A DNA stretch of 12,737 nt from JBBQWS01 sp038210415 (GCA_038210415.1 JBBQWS010000078.1:1-12737); one strand, 5' to 3'. Shown: positions 5,875 through 12,737, numbered from the stretch's first letter. Translations and numbers: made by a program. Notes: generated by a model not told the origin, from the letters alone.

Positions 5875-6548
5875 CCTTCGAGGTCGACCCCCGTCACGCC
5901 GGGGAGCTCGCGCAGCGCGGCAGCTGTCGTGACAGCGTCGAAGCCGCGGGGGAGCCGGCTGCGTCCGACGAACAACTGTACGCCGTCCGGCATTCGCTGG
6001 ATGCGGCCAACGGTGAACTCGCCGACGACCGCGCGGATCGCTTCGATGGTCGCGTCGAACGAGGCGTTCGAGGCAAGGGCGACGGCGAGCTCCTGCCCCC
6101 GGCGCAGCGGCAGCACGTGCTCCTCCACCCGGCGCAGCAGCACCAGGGCGAGAATGGTGATCGTGGCCACCACGGCGCCCGCCTTGTACGCGCCGAGGCC
6201 GGCGGCGACGCCCAACGCCGAGGTCGCCCACACCGAGGCCGCAGTCGTCAGCCCCTTGACCCGATAGCTGTCACGCACGATCACACCTGCGCCGAGGAAG
6301 CCGACACCGGTCGCGACCTGGCCGGCGATCCGGGTCGGGTCGCCGCCCTGGACGGCCGTCGCGCCGGCCAACGTGAACAAGCAGGCGCCGAGCCCGACGA
6401 GGATGTGCGTGCGGAGTCCGGCCGGCTGAGCGGCGAGCTCGCGCTCCAGCCCGATGGCCGCCGCCGGGATGAACGCGAGCGAGACCCTGATCCCGGTCTC
6501 CGCCCAGGTGATGTCCACCGACCGATCATGCCCCTCCGGCAGGCTCAA
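5871..6548 (-). CDS. MgtC/SapB-family membrane protein
   Basis: The 225-residue protein has the MgtC/SapB N-terminal membrane domain: IRVSLAFIPAAAIGLERELA (21-40), AGLRTHILVGLGACLF (43-58), GVGFLGAGVIVRD (81-93) and VKGLTTAASVWATSALGVAAG (97-117), with about four membrane helices to residue 138. A soluble C-terminal domain of about 75 residues follows, as in longer MgtC relatives, possibly ACT-like. Some MgtC proteins support growth at low magnesium or in host cells, but many homologues are uncharacterised. The start is TTG at 6548, chosen because AGGAG (minus strand of 6555-6559) lies 6 bases before it; GTG at V11 has no such site. It overlaps the downstream GNAT gene by 4 bases and is divergent from mshA. 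Confidence 0.9.
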   Translation of the reverse strand: MSLPEGHDRSVDITWAETGIRVSLAFIPAAAIGLERELAAQPAGLRTHILVGLGACLFTLAGATAVQGGDPTRIAGQVATGVGFLGAGVIVRDSYRVKGLTTAASVWATSALGVAAGLGAYKAGAVVATITILALVLLRRVEEHVLPLRRGQELAVALASNASFDATIEAIRAVVGEFTVGRIQRMPDGVQLFVGRSRLPRGFDAVTTAAALRELPGVTGVDLEG

Positions 6549-6631
6549 GATGTGCTCCTGAGGCGGAATCGGGCAGGATCATCGAAGGTTGTGGATGGGG
6601 GACGAACTCTCAAACTGGGCGGAGGTAGGCG

Positions 6632-7915
6632 GTGAACGCTCCGCGGCGCGTCGCCATGCTGTCCGTCCACACGTCCCCGCTCGACCAGCCGGGCACCGGC
6701 GACGCCGGCGGCATGAACGTCTATGTCGTGGCCCTGGCCCATCAGCTGGCCAGTCTGGGTACCGAGGTCGAGGTCTTCACCCGCGCCACCCGCAGCGACC
6801 TTCCGCCGCGGGTCGAGGTGTCCGACGGCGTCAGCGTCCGGCACGTCGTCGCAGGTCCGTTCGAGGGCCTGGCGAAGGAGGACCTCCCCGCCCAGCTCTG
6901 TGCCGTGACCCGCGGTGTCCTGCGCGAGGAGGCCCGGCACGAGCCCGGCTACTTCGACCTCGTGCACTCCCACTACTGGCTGTCCGGGCAGGTAGGCTCG
7001 TTGGCCGCCGAACGTTGGCACGTGCCGCTGGTCCACTCGATGCACACCATGGCGAAGGTGAAGAACGCCGCTCTGGCGACCGGCGACCAGCCGGAGCCGA
7101 CCGCCCGCGTGATCGGCGAGGAGCAGGTCGTCGACCTGGCCGACCGGCTCGTCGCCAACACCCCGGACGAGGCCGCCCAGCTGGTCGACCTGTACGGCGC
7201 GGACGGCGAGAAGGTCGTGTCGGTCTACCCGGGCGTCGACCTGAAGGTGTTCACGCCGGGTTCGCAGGAGGCGGCCCGCGCCCGACTAGGGATTCCGGCG
7301 AACGCCGTCGTGCTGCTGTTCGTGGGACGGATCCAGCCGCTGAAGGCGCCCGACGTGCTCGTCCGGGCAGCGGCCCAGCTGCTCGCGGCCGACCCGGGTC
7401 TGCGTGATCGTTTGGTGGTCGCCGTCGTGGGCGGTCCGAGCGGCAGCGGGCTCGCGCACCCGACCGCGTTGGACGACCTGGCCACCCGGCTCGGAATCCG
7501 TGGCTCGGTGCGGTTCACGCCGCCGGTGACCCAGCTGGCCCTGGCTGACTGGTACCGCGCCGCCACCCTCACCGTCGTCCCGTCGTACAACGAGTCGTTC
7601 GGGCTCGTAGCGGTCGAGTCGCAGGCCTGTGGCACGCCTGTCGTCGCGGCCGCGGTGGGTGGGCTGCGCACGGCTGTGTCCGACGGTCGTTCGGGACTCC
7701 TGGTCGACGGGCACGATCCTCGCGCGTGGGCCTCCGCTGTCGCGGGGCTGCTGGCCGACCCGCGGCGGCTCGCGACCCTCGGCCGTGGGGCGGTCGAGCA
7801 CGCGTCGGCGTTCGGCTGGCCGGCCACGGCACGGGCGATGCTCGATGTCTACGCGGGCGCAGCGGAGGCGCACCGACTCCGGCTGCGCGACGAGGTTCGC
7901 GCCGTCACGCGATGA
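6632..7915 (+). CDS. mshA: MshA, D-inositol-3-phosphate glycosyltransferase (mycothiol synthesis)
   Basis: MshA joins N-acetylglucosamine from UDP-GlcNAc to 1L-myo-inositol 1-phosphate, the first step of mycothiol synthesis in the cytoplasm. The 427-residue GT4 glycosyltransferase has GDAGGMNVY (23-31), HSHYWLSG (112-119), HTMAKVKN (138-145), FVGRIQPLK (230-238), and NESFGLVAVE (320-329), the E-x7-E motif with E321 and E329. Residues I recall contacting inositol phosphate in the Corynebacterium enzyme (K78, Y110, T134, R154) map to K82, Y115, T139 and R159; the UDP contacts R231 and K236 map to R233 and K238. The GTG start 6632 has GGAGG six bases upstream. The stop overlaps the YbjN ATG. The order mshA-YbjN-gpmA matches M. 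tuberculosis Rv0486-Rv0489, where a LysE gene intervenes as I recall. Confidence 0.97.
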   Translation: MNAPRRVAMLSVHTSPLDQPGTGDAGGMNVYVVALAHQLASLGTEVEVFTRATRSDLPPRVEVSDGVSVRHVVAGPFEGLAKEDLPAQLCAVTRGVLREEARHEPGYFDLVHSHYWLSGQVGSLAAERWHVPLVHSMHTMAKVKNAALATGDQPEPTARVIGEEQVVDLADRLVANTPDEAAQLVDLYGADGEKVVSVYPGVDLKVFTPGSQEAARARLGIPANAVVLLFVGRIQPLKAPDVLVRAAAQLLAADPGLRDRLVVAVVGGPSGSGLAHPTALDDLATRLGIRGSVRFTPPVTQLALADWYRAATLTVVPSYNESFGLVAVESQACGTPVVAAAVGGLRTAVSDGRSGLLVDGHDPRAWASAVAGLLADPRRLATLGRGAVEHASAFGWPATARAMLDVYAGAAEAHRLRLRDEVRAVTR

Positions 7916-8415
7916 CCGAGGCCGCCCGACAGGCGCTCGACGCCGTGATCCAGGGCGCGCTGGACGAGCAGGCCCTGACCTACGAGCGTCCTCGCGAAGG
8001 TGCGTTCCTGGTGACCTTGCCCGGGGTGCACAAGCTGGTCACGGCCACCTGGCTCGTCGTGGGCGAGCACAGCCTGCTGGTCGAGGCCTTCGTGGTGCGG
8101 GCGGCCGACGAGAACCACGAGGCCTTCTACCGGCACCTGCTGGTCAAGAACACCCGGATGTACGGCGTGCACTTCTGTGTCGACCACCTTGGCGACGTCT
8201 ACCTGGTCGGCCGGATCCCGCTCGCCGCAGTCGATACCGAGGAGATCGACCGGGTGCTCGGCTGCGTGCTCACGTACTCCGACGAGAGCTTCGACACGTT
8301 GCTCGAGATCGGGTTCGCGGGGGCGATCCGGCGTGAGTGGGAGTGGCGGGCCAAGCGCGGCGAGTCCTTGGCCAACCTCGCGGCGTTCGCCCGGTTCGCC
8401 GATCCGGAGCGATGA
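7912..8415 (+). CDS. YbjN-domain protein (Rv0487-like)
   Basis: The 167-residue protein fits the YbjN domain, related in fold to type III secretion chaperones: FLVTLPGVHKLVTATWLVVG, VEAFVVRAADENHE, and FYRHLLVKNTRMYGVHFCVD, then DVYLVGRIPL. The real start is ATG 7912, overlapping the mshA stop (ATGA); the frame is open further upstream but only through the mshA coding region. Function is not established. The position between mshA and gpmA is conserved in actinobacteria, so it is probably made with MshA from one mRNA. No signal peptide or membrane segment is seen. Confidence 0.9.
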   Translation: MTEAARQALDAVIQGALDEQALTYERPREGAFLVTLPGVHKLVTATWLVVGEHSLLVEAFVVRAADENHEAFYRHLLVKNTRMYGVHFCVDHLGDVYLVGRIPLAAVDTEEIDRVLGCVLTYSDESFDTLLEIGFAGAIRREWEWRAKRGESLANLAAFARFADPER

Positions 8416-8432
8416 CCCGATCGGCCTCTCGA

Positions 8433-8438
8433 TAGGGT
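8433..8438 (+). promoter_or_regulatory. Candidate -10 hexamer (TAGGGT) for gpmA
   Basis: TAGGGT fits TANNNT and is followed by 7 bases and then ATG 8446, the spacing expected for a leaderless transcript. It lies in the 30-base gap after the YbjN stop. It suggests gpmA has its own promoter beside read-through from mshA. GGTGG at 8436-8440 could instead act as a weak ribosome-binding site on a longer mRNA. Confidence 0.45.
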
Positions 8439-8445
8439 GGCGCCC

Positions 8446-9201
8446 ATGGTTGACGCGTCGTACACCTTGGTCCTGCTCCGGCACGGCGAGAGCGAGTGGA
8501 ACGCCAAGAACCTGTTCACTGGTTGGGTCGACGTACCTCTTTCGGACAAGGGCGTGGCCGAGGCGACCAGAGGCGGGGCACTCCTGCGTGACGCCGATGT
8601 CCTGCCCGATGTCGTGCACACGTCGGTGCTGCGCCGGGCGATCACGACCGCCAACCTGGCGCTGGACGGTTGCGACCGGCACTGGATCCCGGTGCGTCGT
8701 TCGTGGCGCCTCAACGAGCGTCACTACGGCGCCCTGCAGGGCAAGGACAAGAAGCAGACACTCGACGCCTACGGCGAGGAGCAGTTCATGCTCTGGCGCC
8801 GTTCGTTCGACGTTGCGCCGCCCGTCATCGCCGACGACGACGAGTTCAGCCAGGTCGGCGACCCGCGCTACGCGGGGCTGGCCCCGGAGTCGATGCCGCG
8901 CACCGAGTGCCTCAAGGACGTCGTCGCCCGGATGCTGCCGTACTGGCACGACGGCGTGGTGCCCGACCTGCGGGCCGGCCAGACCGTGCTGGTCACGGCG
9001 CATGGCAACTCGTTGCGCGCCCTGGTCAAGCACCTCGACGGGATCTCCGACGACGCGATCGCCGGACTCAACATCCCGACCGGGATCCCCCTGGTCTACC
9101 GGCTCGACGCCGACCTGCGCCCGACCGTCACCGGCGGCGAGTACCTCGACGCAGACGCGGCCGCGGCCGCGATCGAGGCGGTCAGGAACCAGGGCCGCTG
9201 A
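8446..9201 (+). CDS. gpmA: 2,3-bisphosphoglycerate-dependent phosphoglycerate mutase
   Basis: GpmA interconverts 3- and 2-phosphoglycerate in glycolysis and gluconeogenesis through a phosphohistidine. The 251-residue protein has LLRHGESEWN (10-19) with the phosphoacceptor H13, TSVLRRAITTAN (59-70), RLNERHYGALQG (88-99) with E91, and TAHGNSLRAL (184-193) with H186; these match E. coli H11, E89 and H184 at a constant offset, so the enzyme looks intact. ATG 8446 is preferred to the in-frame GTG 8437 because it leaves the usual short N-terminus and sits 7 bases after a TAGGGT hexamer. It converges on phoU with 3 bases between stops. The same order precedes senX3-regX3 in M. tuberculosis, where phoU is elsewhere. 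Confidence 0.97.
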   Translation: MVDASYTLVLLRHGESEWNAKNLFTGWVDVPLSDKGVAEATRGGALLRDADVLPDVVHTSVLRRAITTANLALDGCDRHWIPVRRSWRLNERHYGALQGKDKKQTLDAYGEEQFMLWRRSFDVAPPVIADDDEFSQVGDPRYAGLAPESMPRTECLKDVVARMLPYWHDGVVPDLRAGQTVLVTAHGNSLRALVKHLDGISDDAIAGLNIPTGIPLVYRLDADLRPTVTGGEYLDADAAAAAIEAVRNQGR

Positions 9202-9204
9202 CGG

Positions 9205-9849
9205 TCAGAGCGTCGAGCGCTCGCCGATCACGAGGTAGATGACCCGCCGGGCGATGCTGACGACGTGGTCGGCGTACCGCTCGAAGTAGCGGTTCAGCAG
9301 GGTGATGTCGACGGCCTGGTTGACCGGGCCAGGCGCGGCGGTCAGCAGGATGTCGAGCACCTCGCGGTGCAGCGCGTCCATCCGGTCGTCGTCGGTCTCG
9401 ATCTCGCGGGCCAGCGCGATGTCCTTCGTCTCGATCACCTGCCCGATCTTCGTCGCCATACGGACGGCGATGTACGACATCTCACGGATGTTCGCCTCGA
9501 CGGACGGCGGAACAGCGTGGTCGGGGTAGCGCATGCGAGCTGTCTTGGCGACGTGCTGGGCGAGGTCGCCCATGCGTTCGAGCGTGGTCGAGATCCGCAT
9601 GGCAGCCAGCACCATGCGCAGGTCGGTGGCCACCGGCTGCTGTAGCGCGATCAGCTCCGTGGCCCGCAGCTCGACCTCCTGGTTGATCGAGTCGATCTCG
9701 TCGTCGGCCTCGATGACGCTCTCGGCCAGCGCCCGGTCGGCCGTCAGGAGGGCCGTAGAGGCGTGCTCCATCATCGTCCCGACCATGCTGCTCATCGTGA
9801 CCAGCTCGTCGGTGATCGCGTCCAGGGCCTCGTGGTAGGCGTCGCGCAT
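9205..9849 (-). CDS. phoU: PhoU, phosphate signalling regulator
   Basis: PhoU is a peripheral cytoplasmic protein that keeps the phosphate two-component system off when phosphate is ample, acting between the PstSCAB transporter and the sensor kinase. The 214-residue protein has two three-helix PhoU repeats: MRDAYHEALDAITDEL and MEHASTALLTADRALAESVI opening the first, ISTTLERMGDLAQHVAK closing it, and LLNRYFERYADHVVSIARRV closing the second. The start is ATG 9849, with GGAG 8 bases upstream; the frame is open 42 codons further but that part is Arg-rich, not PhoU-like, and covers the regulatory gap. It is divergent from senX3. The pst transporter genes are not in the window. Confidence 0.95.
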   Translation of the reverse strand: MRDAYHEALDAITDELVTMSSMVGTMMEHASTALLTADRALAESVIEADDEIDSINQEVELRATELIALQQPVATDLRMVLAAMRISTTLERMGDLAQHVAKTARMRYPDHAVPPSVEANIREMSYIAVRMATKIGQVIETKDIALAREIETDDDRMDALHREVLDILLTAAPGPVNQAVDITLLNRYFERYADHVVSIARRVIYLVIGERSTL

Positions 9850-9895
9850 GTCAAGGGCTCCACAGGTAGTAGGCGGTCTCGGTCGATCGGCTGCC

Positions 9896-9901
9896 AGCGT
9901 A
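9896..9901 (-). promoter_or_regulatory. Candidate -10 hexamer (TACGCT) for phoU
   Basis: On the minus strand TACGCT (9901 to 9896) fits TANNNT, about 47 bases before the phoU ATG. The nearest Pho-box-like repeat (9922-9916) begins about where a -35 element should be, the layout of promoters that need a response regulator. Confidence 0.4.
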
Positions 9902-9915
9902 CGGCCGAACCGCCG

Positions 9916-9961
9916 GGTGAAGCGATGCGCCGGGTGAACGGACCTCGTACCAACGGTGAAC
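9916..9961 (-). promoter_or_regulatory. Pho-box-like GTTCACC repeats, candidate RegX3 operator
   Basis: On the minus strand the core GTTCACC occurs at 9961-9955 and 9939-9933, exactly 22 bases (two 11-base units) apart, and CTTCACC follows at 9922-9916, 17 bases further. On the plus strand CGCCGGGTGAA is perfectly repeated at 9911-9921 and 9928-9938. Streptomyces PhoP, a RegX3 relative, binds 11-base direct repeats with a GTTCACC core. Binding by the RegX3 of this locus is inferred. Confidence 0.6.
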
Positions 9962-10020
9962 AGTCGGCGACGCACTGGCGGCCTCGGCCTCAGGCGGCGT
10001 CAAACGGCCGACCGCTCTCC

Positions 10021-10026
10021 TACCAT
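10021..10026 (+). promoter_or_regulatory. Candidate -10 hexamer (TACCAT) for leaderless senX3
   Basis: TACCAT fits TANNNT and is followed after 6 bases by GTG 10033. No Shine-Dalgarno sequence lies between, so senX3 is probably leaderless from GTG. This site also decides the start: the frame is open upstream, but that part would overlap the promoter and phoU. Confidence 0.5.
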
Positions 10027-10032
10027 CGACAC

Positions 10033-11271
10033 GTGGACGCGACGACGGCAATGCTGCTGGGTGGAGCCGTTGGCGTCGCCATCGGTGGCGGCGCCATGTT
10101 CGCGTTCCGGGTCAGCGAGCAGCAGCAGCAGGCCGAGGGTGCCGAGAACGTCCCCCAGGTGCTTCCGCCCGGGGCGACCGCCGTCCTGTCCGCCCTGCGT
10201 TCGGCGTCCGCTGTGGTCGACCGCAGCGAGACGACCGTGTGGGCGAGCGCGGCTGCGCAGACGCTCGGTCTCGTCCGCGACGGCCGGGTGGCGTCGGACG
10301 AGGTCCTGCGGGCGGTCCGGGCCGTACGCGTCGGGGGAGACGTCCGCACGCTCGAGCTGCAGCCGCGCCGTCGCCGTGGTTGGCCGCGGATCGTACTCAT
10401 GGTCCGAGTCGCCCCTCTTACCGACGACCTCGTGCTGATTCTGGCCGAGGACCGCTCGGAGGCGGCCCGCGTCGACGACGTCCGCCGTGACTTCGTCGCC
10501 AACGTCTCGCATGAGCTCAAGACCCCGGTCGGTGCGCTTTCGCTGCTCGCCGAAGCTGTCGAGGGCGCCTCGGACGACCCTGAGGCGGTGCTGCGGTTCG
10601 CCGGGAGGATGCAGCACGAGGCGGCGCGACTCGCCTCGATGGTCAACGAGTTGATCGAGCTCTCGCGTCTGCAGAACGACGACCCGCTGAGCCACGCGAC
10701 CCTGGTCTGCGTCGACGACGTCGTTGCCGACGCGACCGACTTCGTCCGCACTGCGGCGCTGGCCAAGCACATCGACCTCTTCGTAGCCGGTGAGCCAGGA
10801 CTGCGGGTTCTTGGTGTCCGCGAGCAACTGACCAGCGCGTTGCGCAACCTGATCGAGAACGCGGTCGCGTACAGCGGCGAGCGTACGCGAGTCGTGGTCG
10901 CGGCCCGCAGTGTGCCCGACGTGGGCGAACCGGCGATGCACACCGTCGAGATCAGCGTCGCGGACCAGGGGATCGGCATCGCCGACGACGACCAGGTCCG
11001 GGTGTTCGAGCGGTTCTACCGGGTCGATCCGGCCCGTTCCCGGGCGACCGGTGGCACCGGGCTCGGGCTCGCGATCGTCCGCAATGTGTGCGCCAACCAC
11101 GGTGGTGAGGTCACGGTGTGGAGCGTAGAGGGGTCCGGGTCGACGTTCACCCTGCGCCTACCCGGCCAGTCGGCTGAACCCGCGACGCCACTGGCGGATC
11201 TGCCGCCGGAGAGCGTCACCCCTGTCGAGGCCGGCGCAGCGCCGACCCGTTCCCGGAAGGTGATCTCGTGA
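10033..11271 (+). CDS. senX3: SenX3, phosphate-responsive sensor histidine kinase
   Basis: SenX3 autophosphorylates on low phosphate and passes the phosphate to RegX3. From GTG 10033 the protein has 412 residues, near the M. tuberculosis length. Residues 6-25 form one membrane helix, followed by Q-rich SEQQQQ. Residues about 50-140 are PAS-like. The HisKA motif FVANVSHELKTP has H160. The N box is LRNLIENAV (N276), G1 is DQGIGI (D311), the F box is VFERFYRVD, and G2 is GGTGLGLAIV (340-349), so the kinase looks complete. Only one membrane helix and no outside sensor loop are seen, which fits sensing through PhoU rather than external phosphate. The stop overlaps the regX3 GTG by 4 bases. Confidence 0.95.
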   Translation: MDATTAMLLGGAVGVAIGGGAMFAFRVSEQQQQAEGAENVPQVLPPGATAVLSALRSASAVVDRSETTVWASAAAQTLGLVRDGRVASDEVLRAVRAVRVGGDVRTLELQPRRRRGWPRIVLMVRVAPLTDDLVLILAEDRSEAARVDDVRRDFVANVSHELKTPVGALSLLAEAVEGASDDPEAVLRFAGRMQHEAARLASMVNELIELSRLQNDDPLSHATLVCVDDVVADATDFVRTAALAKHIDLFVAGEPGLRVLGVREQLTSALRNLIENAVAYSGERTRVVVAARSVPDVGEPAMHTVEISVADQGIGIADDDQVRVFERFYRVDPARSRATGGTGLGLAIVRNVCANHGGEVTVWSVEGSGSTFTLRLPGQSAEPATPLADLPPESVTPVEAGAAPTRSRKVIS

Positions 11272-11948
11272 CCCGAGTGCTCGTGGTCGAGGACGAGGAG
11301 TCGTTCAGCGAAGCGCTCTCGTACATGCTGCGCAAGGAGGGGTTCGAGGTCGCAGTCGCTCCCACCGGACCGGCTGCGCTCGAGGAGTTCGACCGCAGCG
11401 GCGCCGACCTGGTGCTGCTCGACCTGATGCTGCCAGGCCTTTCCGGCACCGAGGTGTGCCGCGCGCTGAGGGCGAAGTCGAACGTGCCCGTGATCATGCT
11501 GACCGCCAAGGACAGCGAGGTCGACAAGGTGGTCGGTCTCGAGCTCGGCGCGGACGACTACGTCACCAAGCCGTTCTCCTCCCGCGAGCTGGTGGCCCGG
11601 ATCCGGGCGGTGCTTCGGCGCGGGTACGAGACCGACGAGCTGCTGCCGGGCGCCATCGAGGTCGGTCCGGTCCGCATGGATGTCGAGCGCCACGTCGTCG
11701 CGGTCGACGGTCGGTCGGTGCCCATGCCGCTCAAGGAGTTCGACCTGCTCGAGCTGTTGCTGCGCAACGCTGGTCGGGTCCTGACCCGGATGCAGCTGAT
11801 CGACCGGGTGTGGGGCTCCGACTACGTGGGCGACACGAAGACCCTCGACGTCCACATCAAGCGGCTGCGGGCCAAGGTCGAGCCGGACCCGGCGAACCCG
11901 CGCTACCTCGTGACCGTTCGGGGGCTGGGCTACAAGTACGAGCCGTAG
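11268..11948 (+). CDS. regX3: RegX3/PhoP-type response regulator
   Basis: RegX3 is the DNA-binding partner of SenX3 and activates phosphate-starvation genes. The 226-residue OmpR/PhoB-type protein has a receiver domain at 1-118 with acidic E8, D9 and E10, phosphoacceptor D52 in LVLLDLMLP, T79 and K101 in YVTKPF. The winged-helix domain is at about 130-224: PMPLKEFDLLELLLRNAG, then TRMQLIDRVWGSDY, and TLDVHIKRLRAKVE, the recognition helix, ending in VRGLGYKYEP. The GTG start overlaps the senX3 stop (GTGA), and GGAAGG lies 7 bases upstream, so the two are translated as a unit. The likely target next door is the Pho-box-like cluster at 9916-9961. Confidence 0.96.
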   Translation: MTRVLVVEDEESFSEALSYMLRKEGFEVAVAPTGPAALEEFDRSGADLVLLDLMLPGLSGTEVCRALRAKSNVPVIMLTAKDSEVDKVVGLELGADDYVTKPFSSRELVARIRAVLRRGYETDELLPGAIEVGPVRMDVERHVVAVDGRSVPMPLKEFDLLELLLRNAGRVLTRMQLIDRVWGSDYVGDTKTLDVHIKRLRAKVEPDPANPRYLVTVRGLGYKYEP

Positions 11949-12003
11949 GTCTTGTCGACCTCCGGTTCGGCGCTAAGCACCCGCGCAACACCGGGAGCTC
12001 CAG

Positions 12004-12722
12004 ATGGACGGTTACGCCCTCGAGATCGGCGACGCCTAGATCGCCCGCTATCGGCTGATGGCCAGTCGGGCGGGGGCCTCCGAAGCCGAGTTGTGGTCGG
12101 AGGCTGGGATCGCGCCGGGGGCCAGGATTGCCGACGTCGGCTGTGGTCCGGCGGCGGCGCTCGCGTCGACGGCGATGACGCTGCGCTGCAGCGCGGTCGG
12201 GCTCTGCTCGCGGATGCGGGCGTCACCAACGCGGACCTGCGGCAGGGTCGCGCCGACGACATCGGCCTAAACGCCGGCACGTTCGACACGGTCGTCCTGC
12301 GTCACGTGCTCGCCCATAACGACGGTGCGGAACAACGAATTGTCGACCACCTCGCCACGCTCGTGCGGCCGGGAGGGTTCGTCTACCTCGTCGACCTGGA
12401 TCTCTCGGCGATGCGCATGCAGCCACTGTCACCGGACCTCGCTGACCTGACGCCGAAGTACGTCGACTTCCATGCAGGGCGTGGCACCGACCCGCAGATC
12501 GGACCTCGGCTCAGCGAGCTTGCGTCGGCGGCGGGCCTCACAGTCACCCGCTACCGGGGGTGGTTCGACATCACCGTGGCGCCGGTCGGGATCCGACCGC
12601 CGTCCTGCCTCGGCAGCCGACGTCGCGCGGTGGGCTGCTGCTTCGAGGAGCTCGACCAGGCACAGGAGCGACCGCTGATGTTCCCCGCGCTCTTCGCGGC
12701 GATCGCTCGCCGTCCCGAGTAG
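12004..12722 (+). pseudogene. Decayed class I SAM-dependent methyltransferase
   Basis: Pieces of one methyltransferase lie in order but in two frames. From ATG 12004 (GGGAG six bases upstream) the frame reads MDGYALEIGDA, then TAG at 12037-12039 where Glu is expected, then IARYRLMASRAG and SAM motif I GARIADVGCGP to about 12159. The match moves to another frame at about 12165 (VDGDDAALQRGRALLADAG), losing roughly a dozen residues of the SAM site, and continues through FDTVVLRHVLAHN and LVRPGGFVYLVD to about 12600. ASAADVARWAA (12607-12641) is back in the first frame, and FEELDQ onward (12642-12722) in the second, ending LFAAIARRPE. An open frame from 11952 hides this, but its first 60 or so residues are not methyltransferase-like. 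Read errors could mimic some shifts. Confidence 0.85.
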
Positions 12723-12737
12723 ACGGCGACGCCGAAG

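Noticed and set aside
4921..6267. Plus-strand frame of about 448 codons across DUF2516, GNAT and MgtC genes
   Set aside because: No domain is recognisable, and it is antisense to two clear families and overlaps a membrane protein.
7849..9033. Minus-strand frame of about 394 codons opposite YbjN and gpmA
   Set aside because: It is antisense to intact gpmA with all catalytic residues and has no family features.
9214..9223. 10-bp palindrome CGAGCGCTCG near the gpmA/phoU junction as a terminator
   Set aside because: It lies inside the end of phoU, has no loop and no T-run, and palindromes of this size are frequent in GC-rich DNA.
9850..9975. 42-codon N-terminal extension of phoU
   Set aside because: It is Arg-rich without PhoU similarity and covers the Pho-box-like repeats; ATG 9849 has GGAG upstream and gives the normal length.
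9763..10032. N-terminal extension of senX3 upstream of GTG 10033
   Set aside because: It would overlap phoU and its regulatory repeats, is not membrane- or PAS-like, and SenX3 length from GTG already matches the family.
1..12737. Search for a defence system, prophage, insertion sequence or biosynthetic cluster
   Set aside because: No transposase, integrase, nuclease, toxin-antitoxin pair, terminal inverted repeats or multi-domain synthase is seen; the content is mostly conserved actinobacterial chromosome.

Overview
The window is high-GC DNA with GTG and TTG starts alongside ATG, several probable leaderless promoters, and genes typical of mycothiol-making Actinomycetota (mshA, senX3-regX3, an HBHA-like protein, a DUF2516 protein, an RsiG-like protein). 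From memory of Mycobacterium tuberculosis gene order, the core from the XRE regulator to regX3 follows Rv0474-Rv0476 and then mshA-Rv0491. The RsiG-like gene, absent from the mycobacterial version of this block as I recall it, points to a non-mycobacterial actinomycete, perhaps nearer Streptomyces or Nocardioides. I cannot name the genus.

Layout. Positions 1-1532 (minus) hold the N-terminal 510 codons of a DUF4388 protein with a long, repeat-rich, charged helical region; its 3' end is outside the window. A 158-base divergent gap separates it from a tight plus-strand set: a BKACE-family (DUF849) cleavage enzyme, an RsiG-type anti-sigma protein overlapping it by 4 bases, and an asparaginase-II family amidohydrolase 3 bases later. 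An XRE regulator and an HBHA/histone-H1-like protein follow, then a hairpin and a DUF2516 membrane protein. Its 3' end overlaps that of a minus-strand GNAT acetyltransferase, which shares a 4-base overlap with an upstream MgtC/SapB-family membrane protein. Back on the plus strand come mshA (mycothiol glycosyltransferase), a YbjN protein and gpmA. phoU runs on the minus strand, meeting gpmA tail to tail with 3 bases between. Divergent from phoU is senX3-regX3 (4-base overlap), the phosphate-starvation two-component system. The window ends with a class I methyltransferase gene that is broken by a stop codon and several frame changes.

How the genes work together. PhoU, SenX3 and RegX3 form the phosphate-sensing unit; the phoU-senX3 gap carries three GTTCACC-like repeats next to a -10-like hexamer for phoU, as expected for RegX3/PhoP control. 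mshA starts mycothiol synthesis, and gpmA is core glycolysis. The RsiG-like protein keeps both c-di-GMP-binding motifs with one conservative change, and so may link c-di-GMP to a WhiG-type sigma factor encoded elsewhere.

No stretch over 300 bases lacks a gene. The largest gaps are 1533-1690, 4905-4996 and 9850-10032. I see no tRNA, rRNA, CRISPR array, insertion sequence or prophage. Most of the window is conserved actinobacterial backbone; the most noteworthy items are the RsiG variant, the repeat architecture of the DUF4388 protein, the Pho-box-like repeats and the decayed methyltransferase.
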